DNA of 64,000 bases from Bacteroidota bacterium (lineage in GTDB: Bacteria > Bacteroidota > Bacteroidia > Bacteroidales > Porphyromonadaceae), in the NCBI GenBank assembly GCA_023389855.1, contig JAEWDZ010000004.1, forward strand, positions 434,001 to 498,000, read 5' to 3'. Position numbers and translations under genes: made by a program. Every line of letters starts with the position of its first letter. The first letter of the stretch is position 1. Of the stretch, positions 47,256 through 56,640 are shown one piece after another. The notes below the pieces were generated by a model, which was given only the letters and a program-made list of their open reading frames with translations, was not told the origin of the DNA and did no database searches.

Positions 47256-48806
47256 TCAAGCTTTATGCAATCGTGCTTCAAAGGCAGTCAAAGCTGCCTT
47301 AGCTCCTTCTCCCATGGCGATCACGATCTGCTTATAAGGTACAGTAGTACAATCGCCTGCAGCATAAATGCCATCACGAGAAGTACGACAGCGCTCATCT
47401 ACAACGATCTCTCCAGCGCGATTGGTTTCCACCAAATGTTTTACGCTCTCGCTATTGGCTACGAGGCCTATTTGTACAAATACGCCATCGAGTTCAAGGG
47501 TTTCATCTTTTTCTGATATTCTATCAGTGAGGACAATTGCGGTCACTTTTGTACCATCACCGAGAATCTCTTTACTGGCCGTAGCCAGGCGTACGTCAAT
47601 ATTAGGTAGAGCAGCTACTTTTTCCTGGAGGACTTTGTCGGCTTTGAGCGTATCCATAAACTCTATCACCGTGACATGCTCACAGATACCCGCCAAATCA
47701 ATAGCCGCTTCAAGACCGGAATTACCCCCACCTACTACTGCTACACGCTTACCTTTGAAGAAAGGACCATCGCAATGTGCACAATAAGCCACTCCATTGC
47801 CAGTATATTTTTGCTCACCGGGAATACCAAGTTTACGCCATGTAGCCCCAGTAGCTACGATGAGCGTATCGGTCGCGAATCGTTCTCCCGATGTAGCTAC
47901 AAGAATCTTTGTTTCACCATCTTCAATAACCTCTTTGACCGTACGAGCGGGGAAAAGCGCAATTTCATTGGCTTCGATATGTTTACGGAGATCTTCGGCA
48001 AGCTGTGCTCCCGTTGTATAGGGAGTAGCGATAACGTTTTCTATGCCTACCGTGTCATTAACTTGTCCGCCTACTCGCTCGGCTATGATAGCCACTTTAA
48101 GTCCCTTACGTGCAGAATATATCGCAGCAGAAGCTCCAGCTGGGCCACTACCGAGGACGACTACATCGAAATGTTTAGGGCGCATATCTTCTTCGGACAA
48201 TTCGGCCGCGCCATACTTCTTTTCAATCTTATTAAGCAAAGTAGCCATATCGCCACGCCCGATATGAATGGACTCCCCATCGGCCAATACAGTAGGCACC
48301 GAAGCAATAGAAAGCTGCTCTGCTTCTGCTGTAAATAGGCTACCATCCGTCATTTCATGTGTAATTTCGGGATGAAGCATAGCCATAACATTGAGAGCCT
48401 GTACTACGTCGGGACAGTTAGTACAACTCAAAGATACATAGGTGCGCAGATGAATAGGTCCTCTAAGTCGCTTAATACGATCCGCAACGCCTTGGTCAGG
48501 AAGGTTTTTGCCAATATTTTCGTGATTGAGTATTGCCAAAAGAAGAGAGGTAAACTCATGGCCTCCAGGGACACCGCGGAATACAATGCCACTCTCTTTA
48601 CCATCTACTTCTAATACGATACGAAACTCTTCGCCTTCACTGTAGGATGTCGTAATATGATCACTACAAGAAGCCATTTCAGCAAGCATTTCTTGAGCCT
48701 CCTCTTTGGCACGCAAAGAAGCAGGAGCATATAGGTGCAAATGATAGTTCTTCTTGAGCGGTGCAAAATATTGCTTTAGCTGCTCTAATGTACTACTGTC
48801 AAACAT
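47256..48806 (-). CDS. ahpF: Alkyl hydroperoxide reductase subunit F
   Basis: AhpF passes electrons from NADH through FAD and two disulfides to AhpC. The 516-residue protein has the N-terminal double thioredoxin fold with the redox pair C128-T-N-C131, the FAD-binding GSGPAG (219-224), the thioredoxin-reductase pair C342-A-H-C345 (YCAHCDGPFF), and the NADH-binding GGGNSGLEA. The length is normal. It follows ahpC after about 150 bases that contain a strong hairpin terminator, so its level may be lower than that of ahpC. Confidence 0.96.
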   Translation of the reverse strand: MFDSSTLEQLKQYFAPLKKNYHLHLYAPASLRAKEEAQEMLAEMASCSDHITTSYSEGEEFRIVLEVDGKESGIVFRGVPGGHEFTSLLLAILNHENIGKNLPDQGVADRIKRLRGPIHLRTYVSLSCTNCPDVVQALNVMAMLHPEITHEMTDGSLFTAEAEQLSIASVPTVLADGESIHIGRGDMATLLNKIEKKYGAAELSEEDMRPKHFDVVVLGSGPAGASAAIYSARKGLKVAIIAERVGGQVNDTVGIENVIATPYTTGAQLAEDLRKHIEANEIALFPARTVKEVIEDGETKILVATSGERFATDTLIVATGATWRKLGIPGEQKYTGNGVAYCAHCDGPFFKGKRVAVVGGGNSGLEAAIDLAGICEHVTVIEFMDTLKADKVLQEKVAALPNIDVRLATASKEILGDGTKVTAIVLTDRISEKDETLELDGVFVQIGLVANSESVKHLVETNRAGEIVVDERCRTSRDGIYAAGDCTTVPYKQIVIAMGEGAKAALTAFEARLHKA

Positions 48807-48823
48807 ACTCTTTCTGTGCTTAT

Positions 48824-48874
48824 AAAAAAAACTGTTACAGGCAATGCGTTATAACTTTTATAACGCATTGCCTG
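48824..48874 (-). terminator. Perfect hairpin terminator/attenuator between ahpC and ahpF
   Basis: A 17-bp perfect stem (48838-48854 with 48858-48874; CAGGCAATGCGTTATAA and its complement) with a 3-base loop is followed, 6 bases later on the minus strand, by eight T (48831-48824). It lies between the two genes and may let only part of transcription reach ahpF. Confidence 0.85.
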
Positions 48875-48960
48875 CCACTTCATAGTTAAGGGTTGGTCAT
48901 AAAATTTGGTTTAAAACTATAGTAGAAAGATCGTTATTAATATCAAGCTGTGAGGCTGTT

Positions 48961-49527
48961 TCAGATCTTACCTACCAAGTCGATGCTTGGCTTGAGGGTT
49001 GCTTCGCCTTCTTTCCATTTTGCGGGGCAAACCTCGCCATCGTGAGAGGCTACAAATTGAGCAGCACGTACCTTGCGTAGGAAGTCTGCAACGTCACGAC
49101 CCACGCTATTGTCGTTGAGTTCTACGATCTTGATCTGTCCTTCAGGATTTACGAGGAAAGTACCACGATAAGCTACGTAGTCTTCTTCTACGAGAATACC
49201 GAGAGCACGCGTCAAAGCTCCTGTAGGATCGGCCAGCATAGGATACTGAACCTTCTTTATTGCATCGCTGGTATCAGCCCATGCTTTATGTACAAAGTGG
49301 GTATCACAGCTGCATGAGAATACTTCTACGCCCAGTTTCTGGAATTCATCATATTTTTCTGCGAGATCCTGCAACTCTGTAGGACATACAAAAGTAAAGT
49401 CACCGGGATAAAAAACGAAAAGAGCCCATTTACCTTTGATATCGTCGTTGGAAATCACTTTGAAAGCTCCATTGTGATACGCATTAAGTTTGAACTCAGG
49501 GAACTGTGTATTGAGAATAGGTGTCAT
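48961..49527 (-). CDS. ahpC: Alkyl hydroperoxide reductase subunit C (peroxiredoxin)
   Basis: A 188-residue typical 2-Cys peroxiredoxin that reduces hydrogen peroxide and organic or nitrite-derived peroxides. The peroxidatic cysteine is Cys48 in FTFVCPTEL and the resolving cysteine Cys167 in GEVCPAKW; both positions fit the AhpC group. It is served by AhpF, coded downstream. A strong promoter (49568-49599) lies about 40 bases before the ATG. In Bacteroidota the ahpCF operon is commonly controlled by OxyR, but no OxyR site could be identified by eye. Confidence 0.97.
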   Translation of the reverse strand: MTPILNTQFPEFKLNAYHNGAFKVISNDDIKGKWALFVFYPGDFTFVCPTELQDLAEKYDEFQKLGVEVFSCSCDTHFVHKAWADTSDAIKKVQYPMLADPTGALTRALGILVEEDYVAYRGTFLVNPEGQIKIVELNDNSVGRDVADFLRKVRAAQFVASHDGEVCPAKWKEGEATLKPSIDLVGKI

Positions 49528-49567
49528 ACTATATTGCTAATTAAAGGGTTAAATCTTATTTCGCTTG

Positions 49568-49599
49568 CAAAGGTAGAGATTAAAAAAATCCCCTGCAAA
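49568..49599 (-). promoter_or_regulatory. Promoter of ahpC
   Basis: On the minus strand TTTG (49599-49596), 20 bases, TACCTTTG (49575-49568). It is divergent from the rsmH promoter. Confidence 0.75.
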
Positions 49600-49693
49600 T
49601 GATTTTTTTTATTATACAATAGAAAATAACTTTAGTCCTACTGAAATGGTATTATTTTCTCTTTTTGTAGACGGGTGTTTTGTGCTTATTTTC

Positions 49694-49724
49694 TTGCATA
49701 GGTCGCAAAAAAATGCTACCTTTG
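49694..49724 (+). promoter_or_regulatory. Promoter of the rsmH-polA cell-division operon
   Basis: TTG (49694-49696), 20 bases, TACCTTTG (49717-49724). Transcription should start near 49731, so the upstream in-frame ATG at 49713, which overlaps the -7 element, cannot be used; the ATG at 49743 is the start. Confidence 0.75.
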
Positions 49725-49742
49725 CCACATAATGAAAACCGC

Positions 49743-50696
49743 ATGCTACAAGAGAATAAACAGGCTGATATACATGCCTCTACCTATCACATTCCAGTAC
49801 TTCTGAAAGAATCCGTAGAAGCACTCATCACGCGCAAAGAGGGAGTCTACATAGACGCCACACTAGGCGGAGGAGGCCATAGTACGGCTATACTTGAGAA
49901 CCTCGGCCCGAAAGGCCATCTATACGGTTTTGATCAAGATGCCGATGCTAAAAATAATGCTCCTCTCGATAGTCGCTTTACTTTTGTGGCGAGCAACTTT
50001 CGGTACATAAGATACTGGATGGACTACTATGGTATAGGTGGTATCGACGGACTTATAGCCGACTTAGGCGTATCGTCGCACCATTTCGACACACCTGATC
50101 GGGGCTTTAGTTTTCGCTTTGAAGAAGCCATCCCTGATATGCGTATGAACCGGCTGGCCCGTCTTTCGGCAAAAGAGTACCTCCAAGAGGCCAATGAAGA
50201 GCGATTAACGGATATTTTTCGTGCTTATGGCGAACTTACAGATGCTGCGCGCCTAGCCCAAATCATCGTATCGCAACGCGCTGTGCAACCACTGGATACG
50301 ATGCGCGACTTATTGGCGTGCTTAGCCGTAGCCCTTCCTAAGCACCCCCAGCAACGCCACCGCAAACTTAGCCGTATTTTTCAAGCTCTACGCATAGCGA
50401 TCAATGATGAAATGGGTGCTTTACGTGAGCTACTTGATGCCGCAGGCGATTTGCTGCTGCCTGGAGGGAGATTGGTCATACTCACCTATCACTCCTTAGA
50501 AGACCGAATCGTAAAAAAATGGATTCAGCGCGAAAGCCTTGCCGAAGGAACAGAAGAAGAAAGGCTGATCTATGGTACACGCCCTGGAAAAATGAAAGCC
50601 GTAAAGGGCTTTTCCTCCAAGCCCAATAAGGATGAAATTGCCCGTAATACCCGTGCATCCAGTGCCAATATGCGCATCGCTGAGCGTCTTCCGTAA
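49743..50696 (+). CDS. rsmH: 16S rRNA (cytosine-1402-N4)-methyltransferase
   Basis: RsmH (MraW) methylates N4 of C1402 in 16S rRNA with S-adenosylmethionine. The start at 49743 gives 317 residues and begins MLQENKQADIHASTYHIPVLLKE; earlier in-frame starts overlap the promoter. The SAM-binding motif is DATLGGGGHS, followed by GFDQDADA, ADLGVSSHHFDTPDRGFSF and DMRMN, all typical, and the C-terminal LTYHSLEDRIVKKW and KPNKDEIARNTRASSANMRIAE complete the pattern. It opens the division/cell-wall cluster. mraZ, which often precedes it, is not present; the ahpC promoter is divergent instead. Confidence 0.96.
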   Translation: MLQENKQADIHASTYHIPVLLKESVEALITRKEGVYIDATLGGGGHSTAILENLGPKGHLYGFDQDADAKNNAPLDSRFTFVASNFRYIRYWMDYYGIGGIDGLIADLGVSSHHFDTPDRGFSFRFEEAIPDMRMNRLARLSAKEYLQEANEERLTDIFRAYGELTDAARLAQIIVSQRAVQPLDTMRDLLACLAVALPKHPQQRHRKLSRIFQALRIAINDEMGALRELLDAAGDLLLPGGRLVILTYHSLEDRIVKKWIQRESLAEGTEEERLIYGTRPGKMKAVKGFSSKPNKDEIARNTRASSANMRIAERLP

Positions 50697-50753
50697 AAAT
50701 AAATAAAGCCCCTACGGCCCTCCCAATTGTCAAAACCTTAGATAACTATTGAT

Positions 50754-51599
50754 GTGAGGATCACAAACGAAGAAATAGAATATATCGAACTTCGGAGCCC
50801 TTCCGATAATGAACCTATACTACAAGAGACGAATCGAGAGGACGTAAAGCTAACTTCTTCTCAAAAGGATTATATACAAAACGCCAATTTCTCCCATGCG
50901 AGTTCCTCCGATCATGAAGAACCCGACTGGAGCGATTTTGAGGCTTCTGCATCTCCCGAAAAAACTGGCAACAACAACACAAATTCCTCCGATCACGAAG
51001 AACCCGACTGGAGCGATTTTGAAACAGAGCCAGCTTCACAATCAAGCGAAAGGCAAGACGACATTATCAACCCCTCATCTTCGGGCGACAAAAAATCATC
51101 GGCTTTAGGTGAACTCTCGCCTCTACCATCTTACATCGAAAAAATTGAAGGCAATACCCGCTCCTATGAAAGAGCTAGGCATGTAAACTCATCTGGAAGC
51201 TCCTCTGGAGAAGAAACAAATGCCGAAAGAACGGTAAAAAAAAGACGCTTTCGTATCAACTATTACCTCAACGGCAGTTGGCTCCATCCCGTATTAAGGG
51301 GACGCAACGTACTGCTGGTCATTTTTATTGTTTTTCTTTTGGTATGCGATACCTATCTCGGCTACTTGAGAATCAATAAAATAAAGAAAATAGACCGCCT
51401 CGAGCGGGAGCTACGCGAGATTTCCAATAAACAACTTTTTCTTTTTAGTGAAATCTGCAATACGGACCAAGAAGCTACTGTAGCACAGCGTCTGCAACAA
51501 AAAGGCTCGACACTGGCTCCTACGACTGAGCCACCATACATCATCTTATACGACGGACAAAAAGAGGCTGAGACCAACAAAAAAAATGACCAAAAATAA
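50754..51599 (+). CDS. FtsL-like cell-division protein with a long repeat-bearing N-terminus
   Basis: The gene lies where ftsL is found, between rsmH and ftsI, and has the matching layout: one membrane helix (about 185-203) followed by a short coiled coil (about 205-235) and a tail. FtsL-type proteins help recruit and activate the septal synthase. The cytoplasmic N-terminus of about 165 residues is unusual; other Bacteroidales versions are near 110 residues in total. It is acidic and Ser-rich and has two copies of SSDHEEPDWSDFE (51-63 and 78-90). The start is GTG at 50754; the ATG two bases before it is followed by a stop. It overlaps ftsI by 14 bases. The function is inferred from position and topology. 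Confidence 0.7.
   Translation: MRITNEEIEYIELRSPSDNEPILQETNREDVKLTSSQKDYIQNANFSHASSSDHEEPDWSDFEASASPEKTGNNNTNSSDHEEPDWSDFETEPASQSSERQDDIINPSSSGDKKSSALGELSPLPSYIEKIEGNTRSYERARHVNSSGSSSGEETNAERTVKKRRFRINYYLNGSWLHPVLRGRNVLLVIFIVFLLVCDTYLGYLRINKIKKIDRLERELREISNKQLFLFSEICNTDQEATVAQRLQQKGSTLAPTTEPPYIILYDGQKEAETNKKNDQK
50903..51022 (+). repeat. Direct repeat pair inside the FtsL-like gene
   Basis: A 39-base unit (50903-50941) recurs at 50984-51022 with a single difference, at a period of 81 bases (27 codons), and codes for the two acidic Trp-containing motifs. Confidence 0.95.
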
Positions 51600-53787
51600 A
51601 AGATTGAAAAGCAGTGCCAGCAAACTAAGTCATTTGCGCTATCAGTTGGCCTTGGGTAGCCTTCTCATCTGTTTTGCTGTATACACCTGCTATACCGTAT
51701 ACAAAACAATGACCACAGAAGGTGAAAGGTGGAGAGATATATCGAAGCACCTACGCCCCCCAAGGGAAGCCACTATAGCGCCTGCACGTGGCAATATATA
51801 CGATGCACATGGTCATCTCTTGGCCATTTCACCTCTCTACTACCGTATCTATGTCGATTTTCAGGCACCGAGCATACAGCTACTTGAAGAAAAAGGATTG
51901 CTAAAAGAGCGTCTTGACTCCTTAGCTTCTGTTGCCGCGCACTGCTTCAGAAGTACTGGTGTAACTAAAGAACAGATAAAACAACGACTTCTCAAAGGCC
52001 TAAAAAATAATAGCCGTACGACTGACATCTTGGGCAAACGGATCTCTTTCCTAGACTACGACCGTTTTATCGAACAACCCATCATGTATACCGCCGATCA
52101 CAAAGGGCATCGCTATCGTAGCTCTATCTACAGAAGTATTTCTGTCAATAGCGAAAGCATCCGCCAGTGGCCCTATAACCGACTGGCATACGGAGTCCTT
52201 GGAAATGTCGATGGATACGAACAGAAAGGGACTTTTGGTATAGAAAGAGCCTATGACTCTGTGCTCTTTGGTGTTCCCGGCAAAGAACTCTATCGCTATA
52301 TTGGCGGAAGGAATACAAAAACTGTCATACAAGACCCGCAAACAGGAAGCGATATCTACACGACACTCGATATCGATATCCAAAAAGCGACAGAAGAAGC
52401 CTTACGAAAAAAATTGCTCGAGATCGAAGCCGACCACGGATCAGCCGTTGTCTTGGAAGCTGCTACTGGACGTATCGTAGCACTCGCCAATTTACAAAGA
52501 AAAGCCAACGGATCCTATGGCGAGAGTGGCTTTATTTATGCATTTTCAGATATGGCCGAAAGTGGCAGTACATTCAAGGCTGCTACTGTGATGGCCTTTT
52601 TAGACGATGGCATCATCAAAGATGGAAATTCATTGGTAAACCTAGGCCATGGCTCCATATATGTCGGAGGCAATAAGACCGTCAAAGAGCCTTCTATCCA
52701 TTTGCACGGTACTGTCACATGGGCCGAGGCCTTGGCACGCTCTTCGAACGTAGCCATGATACAAACCGCTGTCCACCATTATGGCGACAAGCCACAACGC
52801 TTCGTAGACAAGCTTCATTCCTTTGGTCTACGAGACAATCTACACCTTGAGATACCTGGAGCTCAAACAGGAACTTTTCACAACGAAGGCGACAGAGGAT
52901 GGAGCTCCATGAGCTTGCCTAATATTGCCTACGGATACGAAAATCAAATGCCTCCTATCCAGATCGTGAATTTCTACAATGCCATAGCTAACGGTGGCGA
53001 CTTCCTGCGCCCATACTTGATCGATAGCATTGTAGACTATACCGGCATGACCACCTACCGCGGTAGCAAGAAGATCCTCCGCAAGCAAATATGTAAACCC
53101 GAAACCATCACAAAACTTCAAGCACTACTACGAGGCGTCGTAGCACTACCCTACGGGACAGGTAAAAGAGCCAACTCCCCCCACGTAGCACTATGCGGGA
53201 AAAGTGGCACAGCTTTTTTAGCAAAAAACGGACGCTACGGAAAAAGAAAATCGGTAACTTTTGTAGCCTTCTTTCCCTACGAACATCCACAGTATACTTG
53301 CATTGTAAACCTATTTAATACGCCCCCAGGCTATGATATTGGGGGGGGAAGCGTATCAGCTCCTGTAGTGCGGGAAATCGCTGAATACATCACACTATCA
53401 AAAACAAAAATAGCACTCGATACCGTTGCGCCCTTGGAAAAAAGATACATCTTCCCGTCCACTGCCCCCCTGATGGCATATGAAGGCAAAAAATTGAGTC
53501 ATGTATTTTCACTTCCCTTGCATATTCCCGAAACAGTAGACCAGTACCAGTTTATAAGTATAGAGGACACAGGTAACAACCTTACTTACAAGCAACTCCC
53601 CTCCTATAACAGGGCTACTGTACCCAATGTAATAGGCCTTTCTGCAGCTGATGCTACGTACCTTCTTATGAAGCATGGCTATAAGGTATCGCTCAGTGGT
53701 CATGGCAAGGTCATCCAACAGAGTGAAAATCCTGGTACTGCTACTCCAAGTGGCAGCAAGATAGCGCTTGTCCTCTCACCTAACTAA
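51586..53787 (+). CDS. ftsI: Septal peptidoglycan transpeptidase (penicillin-binding protein) with PASTA domain
   Basis: A 733-residue class B penicillin-binding protein that cross-links septal peptidoglycan in the periplasm. One N-terminal membrane helix (about 19-40), the dimerisation region starting with APARGNIYD (66-74), then the transpeptidase domain. Active-site motifs are S328-T-F-K331, S386-S-N388 and K539-S-G-T542. A C-terminal PASTA domain (about 670-733; ATVPNVIGLSAADATYLL) is usual for Bacteroidota FtsI. It overlaps the FtsL-like gene by 14 bases and is followed by murE after 9. Confidence 0.93.
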   Translation: MTKNKRLKSSASKLSHLRYQLALGSLLICFAVYTCYTVYKTMTTEGERWRDISKHLRPPREATIAPARGNIYDAHGHLLAISPLYYRIYVDFQAPSIQLLEEKGLLKERLDSLASVAAHCFRSTGVTKEQIKQRLLKGLKNNSRTTDILGKRISFLDYDRFIEQPIMYTADHKGHRYRSSIYRSISVNSESIRQWPYNRLAYGVLGNVDGYEQKGTFGIERAYDSVLFGVPGKELYRYIGGRNTKTVIQDPQTGSDIYTTLDIDIQKATEEALRKKLLEIEADHGSAVVLEAATGRIVALANLQRKANGSYGESGFIYAFSDMAESGSTFKAATVMAFLDDGIIKDGNSLVNLGHGSIYVGGNKTVKEPSIHLHGTVTWAEALARSSNVAMIQTAVHHYGDKPQRFVDKLHSFGLRDNLHLEIPGAQTGTFHNEGDRGWSSMSLPNIAYGYENQMPPIQIVNFYNAIANGGDFLRPYLIDSIVDYTGMTTYRGSKKILRKQICKPETITKLQALLRGVVALPYGTGKRANSPHVALCGKSGTAFLAKNGRYGKRKSVTFVAFFPYEHPQYTCIVNLFNTPPGYDIGGGSVSAPVVREIAEYITLSKTKIALDTVAPLEKRYIFPSTAPLMAYEGKKLSHVFSLPLHIPETVDQYQFISIEDTGNNLTYKQLPSYNRATVPNVIGLSAADATYLLMKHGYKVSLSGHGKVIQQSENPGTATPSGSKIALVLSPN

Positions 53788-53796
53788 TCTGTTGCT

Positions 53797-55335
53797 ATGC
53801 CTAACTACAATAAATATCCTACCACTTGGCACTCCTCCGCTTGCCTCAAAACAATAGAAAAAGCATTAGATACAAAAGCCAAATACCTACCTCTGGAGTA
53901 TCCTGTCGATACCATCTATACGGAGATTGCTACCGACTCAAGGATGGTCACTGAAGGAGCTATTTTTATAGCTGTAACGGGTAGCAAACAAGATGGCGCA
54001 CTCTATATTCCGGCAGCCTTAGCAAATGGGGCTTCTCTTATCGTCAGTGAAAAGCAGCTAGACCCTGCACTCGAAAAAATACTTGAGCAATACAGCGCAG
54101 CCTACTTGCAAGTGGCCAATTCCCGCACAGCAGCGGGTAAAGTAGCGGAAGCCTTCTACGACTATCCGTCCCGCAAACTCACCGTTGTAGGAGTGACTGG
54201 TACGAACGGTAAAACCACCACCGCCACCCTGCTCTATGATTTTTTTACGGCCTTAGGGTATACTTGCGGACTGATAGGTACCATAGAAAACAGGATCGAT
54301 AAAGAGCGAGAAAAGGCGCAGCTCACGACTCCCGGTCCGGTAGCTTTGCAACAGCTCTTTCATCGAATGGTAGCCGCTGGATGCCGTTATGTATTCATGG
54401 AGGTCTCTTCGCATGCATTAGATCAGCAGCGAGTGGAGGGAGTGCGCTATAGCGCAACTATTTTCACCAATCTTACTCGTGATCATCTGGACTATCACAA
54501 AGATATGAAAGAATATCAAAAAGCGAAGAAAAAGCTTTTTGACCAGCTCGACGAAAAGGCCTTTGCCATCGTTAATGGTGATGACAAGCATGCCGATTTT
54601 ATGCTACAGAACTGCAAGGCCAGGAAATACCGCTATGCGCTCCAGTCGCCCGCAGACTTTTCTGCCCATATTGTTGAGAAAAGTTTTGAAGGCACTGAGA
54701 TAATGATCGGCAATCAAACTCTTTGGGTACAGCTCATAGGGCTTTTCAACATCTACAATATTATTGCTGTCTATGCGGCGGCACGACTTCTCTTGCCCAA
54801 TCATTCAGAAGAAGATTTGCTCATCGAGTTTTCGAAACTCAAGCATATAGCAGGCCGATTCGAGGTCCTTCGAAGTCCTCTATGTACTGCCGTCGTAGAC
54901 TATGCCCACACACCAGATGCTATCAGTAAAATACTCGAAACAACCAAAGAAATTGTAGGGAAAAGTGGTCGTATTATCACGGTAGTAGGAGCTGGCGGCG
55001 ACCGCGACAAAGGCAAACGCCCACTGATGACAAAGGAGGCGCTGAAAATCAGCGACTTCGTGGTGCTTACCAGCGATAATCCTCGTACAGAAGATCCCGA
55101 AGCAATCCTAGACGACATGATGGTAGGGCTTTCCGATTCAGACCGCACACGACTACTCGCAATAAGCAATCGCAGAGAAGCTATCCGCACCGCCATTAAT
55201 TTGGCAACCCCATGCGATGTTGTTGTCGTGGCTGGCAAAGGACATGAAGACTATCAAGAAATAAATGGCGTACGTCACCACTTCGACGACCGTGAAGAGA
55301 TAGATACCTATTTTAAACTAAAAAAGAACTCGTAA
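53797..55335 (+). CDS. murE: UDP-MurNAc-L-Ala-D-Glu:meso-diaminopimelate ligase
   Basis: MurE adds the third residue of the peptidoglycan stem peptide in the cytoplasm. The ATP-binding motif is GVTGTNGKTTTATLL (132-146). The substrate-selecting motif is D427-N-P-R430, which marks the meso-diaminopimelate enzyme rather than the lysine enzyme; the stem peptide should therefore contain mDAP. MEVSSHALDQQRV and TNLTRDHLDYHKDM are further family signatures. The length of 512 residues is normal. It lies between ftsI (9 bases) and mraY (13 bases). Confidence 0.96.
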   Translation: MPNYNKYPTTWHSSACLKTIEKALDTKAKYLPLEYPVDTIYTEIATDSRMVTEGAIFIAVTGSKQDGALYIPAALANGASLIVSEKQLDPALEKILEQYSAAYLQVANSRTAAGKVAEAFYDYPSRKLTVVGVTGTNGKTTTATLLYDFFTALGYTCGLIGTIENRIDKEREKAQLTTPGPVALQQLFHRMVAAGCRYVFMEVSSHALDQQRVEGVRYSATIFTNLTRDHLDYHKDMKEYQKAKKKLFDQLDEKAFAIVNGDDKHADFMLQNCKARKYRYALQSPADFSAHIVEKSFEGTEIMIGNQTLWVQLIGLFNIYNIIAVYAAARLLLPNHSEEDLLIEFSKLKHIAGRFEVLRSPLCTAVVDYAHTPDAISKILETTKEIVGKSGRIITVVGAGGDRDKGKRPLMTKEALKISDFVVLTSDNPRTEDPEAILDDMMVGLSDSDRTRLLAISNRREAIRTAINLATPCDVVVVAGKGHEDYQEINGVRHHFDDREEIDTYFKLKKNS

Positions 55336-55348
55336 AAAAAGCATTTCT

Positions 55349-56614
55349 ATGATATACGAACTGGGAAAATGGCTCCAAGATCTGGACTTTGCCGGAGCCC
55401 GACTTCTACACTACGTATCTTTTCGTGCGATATGTGCATTCGTCCTCGCCCTGCTGATAAGCACATGGATAGGCGGATACATCATCAAAGCACTCCGACA
55501 AAAAGAAATAGGTGAAACGATCCGCGACTTAGGACTGGAGGGGCAGCAAAGCAAAAGAAATACCCCTACCATGGGAGGCATCATCATTATTATTGCTCTG
55601 CTGGTGCCCACTGTCCTTTTTGCTCGGATGGACAATGTGTATATCATTGTCATGCTCATCACGATCTTTTTCATGGGTATTATTGGCTTTGTGGACGACT
55701 ATATCAAAGTGTTCCGAAAAAACAAAAGTGGGTTGAGCCCAAAATACAAGTTAATTGGTCAGATCACTACAGGCTTAGCGGTAGGACTTATCCTCTACTT
55801 AGCTCCCAGTGTCACGATTCGTGAGAATAGCGAATTTTACAATCAAGATATCAAAAGAATAGAACGCGTAGAGTTCTCGCGCGACGAAACAAAGAGTACA
55901 AAGACGACTATTCCTTTTGTCAAGAATAACAACTTCGACTACGTAGATCTAATCCCAGAAGGAGTACCCCACCGTACCATGTGGGGATGGATACTGTATA
56001 TTGTGATTATCATACTGATTGTCACATTCATATCCAACTGTGTCAATCTTACCGATGGGTTAGATGGGCTGGCAAGTGGTACCTCGGCACCCGTGGGGGT
56101 GGTGTTGCTTGTTTTAGCCTATGTATCTAGCCACATATCCTTAGCCTCCTACCTGAATATCATGTTTATCCCGGGGACTGAGGAATTGGTGATCTTTGGA
56201 GCCTCTTTTGTAGGAGCGACATTAGGATTCTTGTGGTTCAATGGCTATCCAGCACAGGTGTTCATGGGAGATACGGGCAGCCTTGTACTCGGAGGTATTA
56301 TCGCAACTTTTGCTATCATCATACGCAAAGAGCTCTTGCTTCCTATTATGGCGGGTATTTTCATCATTGAAGGACTATCGTCCCTACTCCAACAAGGCTT
56401 CTATAAACTATCTCGCAAACTGACGGGAACGCCCCGAAGAATATTTAAAATGGCTCCCTTACACCATCATTTGCAAAAAGTAGGAGATCCCTCCATCGAA
56501 GCCCTAATAAAAGTACCGCGCCAGACAATCCCTGAGTCCAAAGTGACGATCCGCTTCATCCTGATTGCTATCATATTGGCTGCTCTATCTATCGGCACAC
56601 TCAAGATGCGTTAA
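55349..56614 (+). CDS. mraY: Phospho-MurNAc-pentapeptide transferase (lipid I synthase)
   Basis: MraY moves phospho-MurNAc-pentapeptide onto undecaprenyl phosphate in the inner membrane. About ten membrane helices are predicted. Conserved motifs include TPTMGG near 71-76, FVDDYIKVFRKNKSGLSPKYK, NLTDGLDGLA and NGYPAQVFMGDTGSL with the catalytic aspartates, and KMAPLHHHLQ. The 421-residue length exceeds the usual 360 because of an extracytoplasmic insertion (about 160-210) that is common in Bacteroidota. It is followed by polA after 26 bases, not by murD. Confidence 0.96.
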   Translation: MIYELGKWLQDLDFAGARLLHYVSFRAICAFVLALLISTWIGGYIIKALRQKEIGETIRDLGLEGQQSKRNTPTMGGIIIIIALLVPTVLFARMDNVYIIVMLITIFFMGIIGFVDDYIKVFRKNKSGLSPKYKLIGQITTGLAVGLILYLAPSVTIRENSEFYNQDIKRIERVEFSRDETKSTKTTIPFVKNNNFDYVDLIPEGVPHRTMWGWILYIVIIILIVTFISNCVNLTDGLDGLASGTSAPVGVVLLVLAYVSSHISLASYLNIMFIPGTEELVIFGASFVGATLGFLWFNGYPAQVFMGDTGSLVLGGIIATFAIIIRKELLLPIMAGIFIIEGLSSLLQQGFYKLSRKLTGTPRRIFKMAPLHHHLQKVGDPSIEALIKVPRQTIPESKVTIRFILIAIILAALSIGTLKMR

Positions 56615-56640
56615 ACAGATCCTAGTGAGCTATTTGCATA

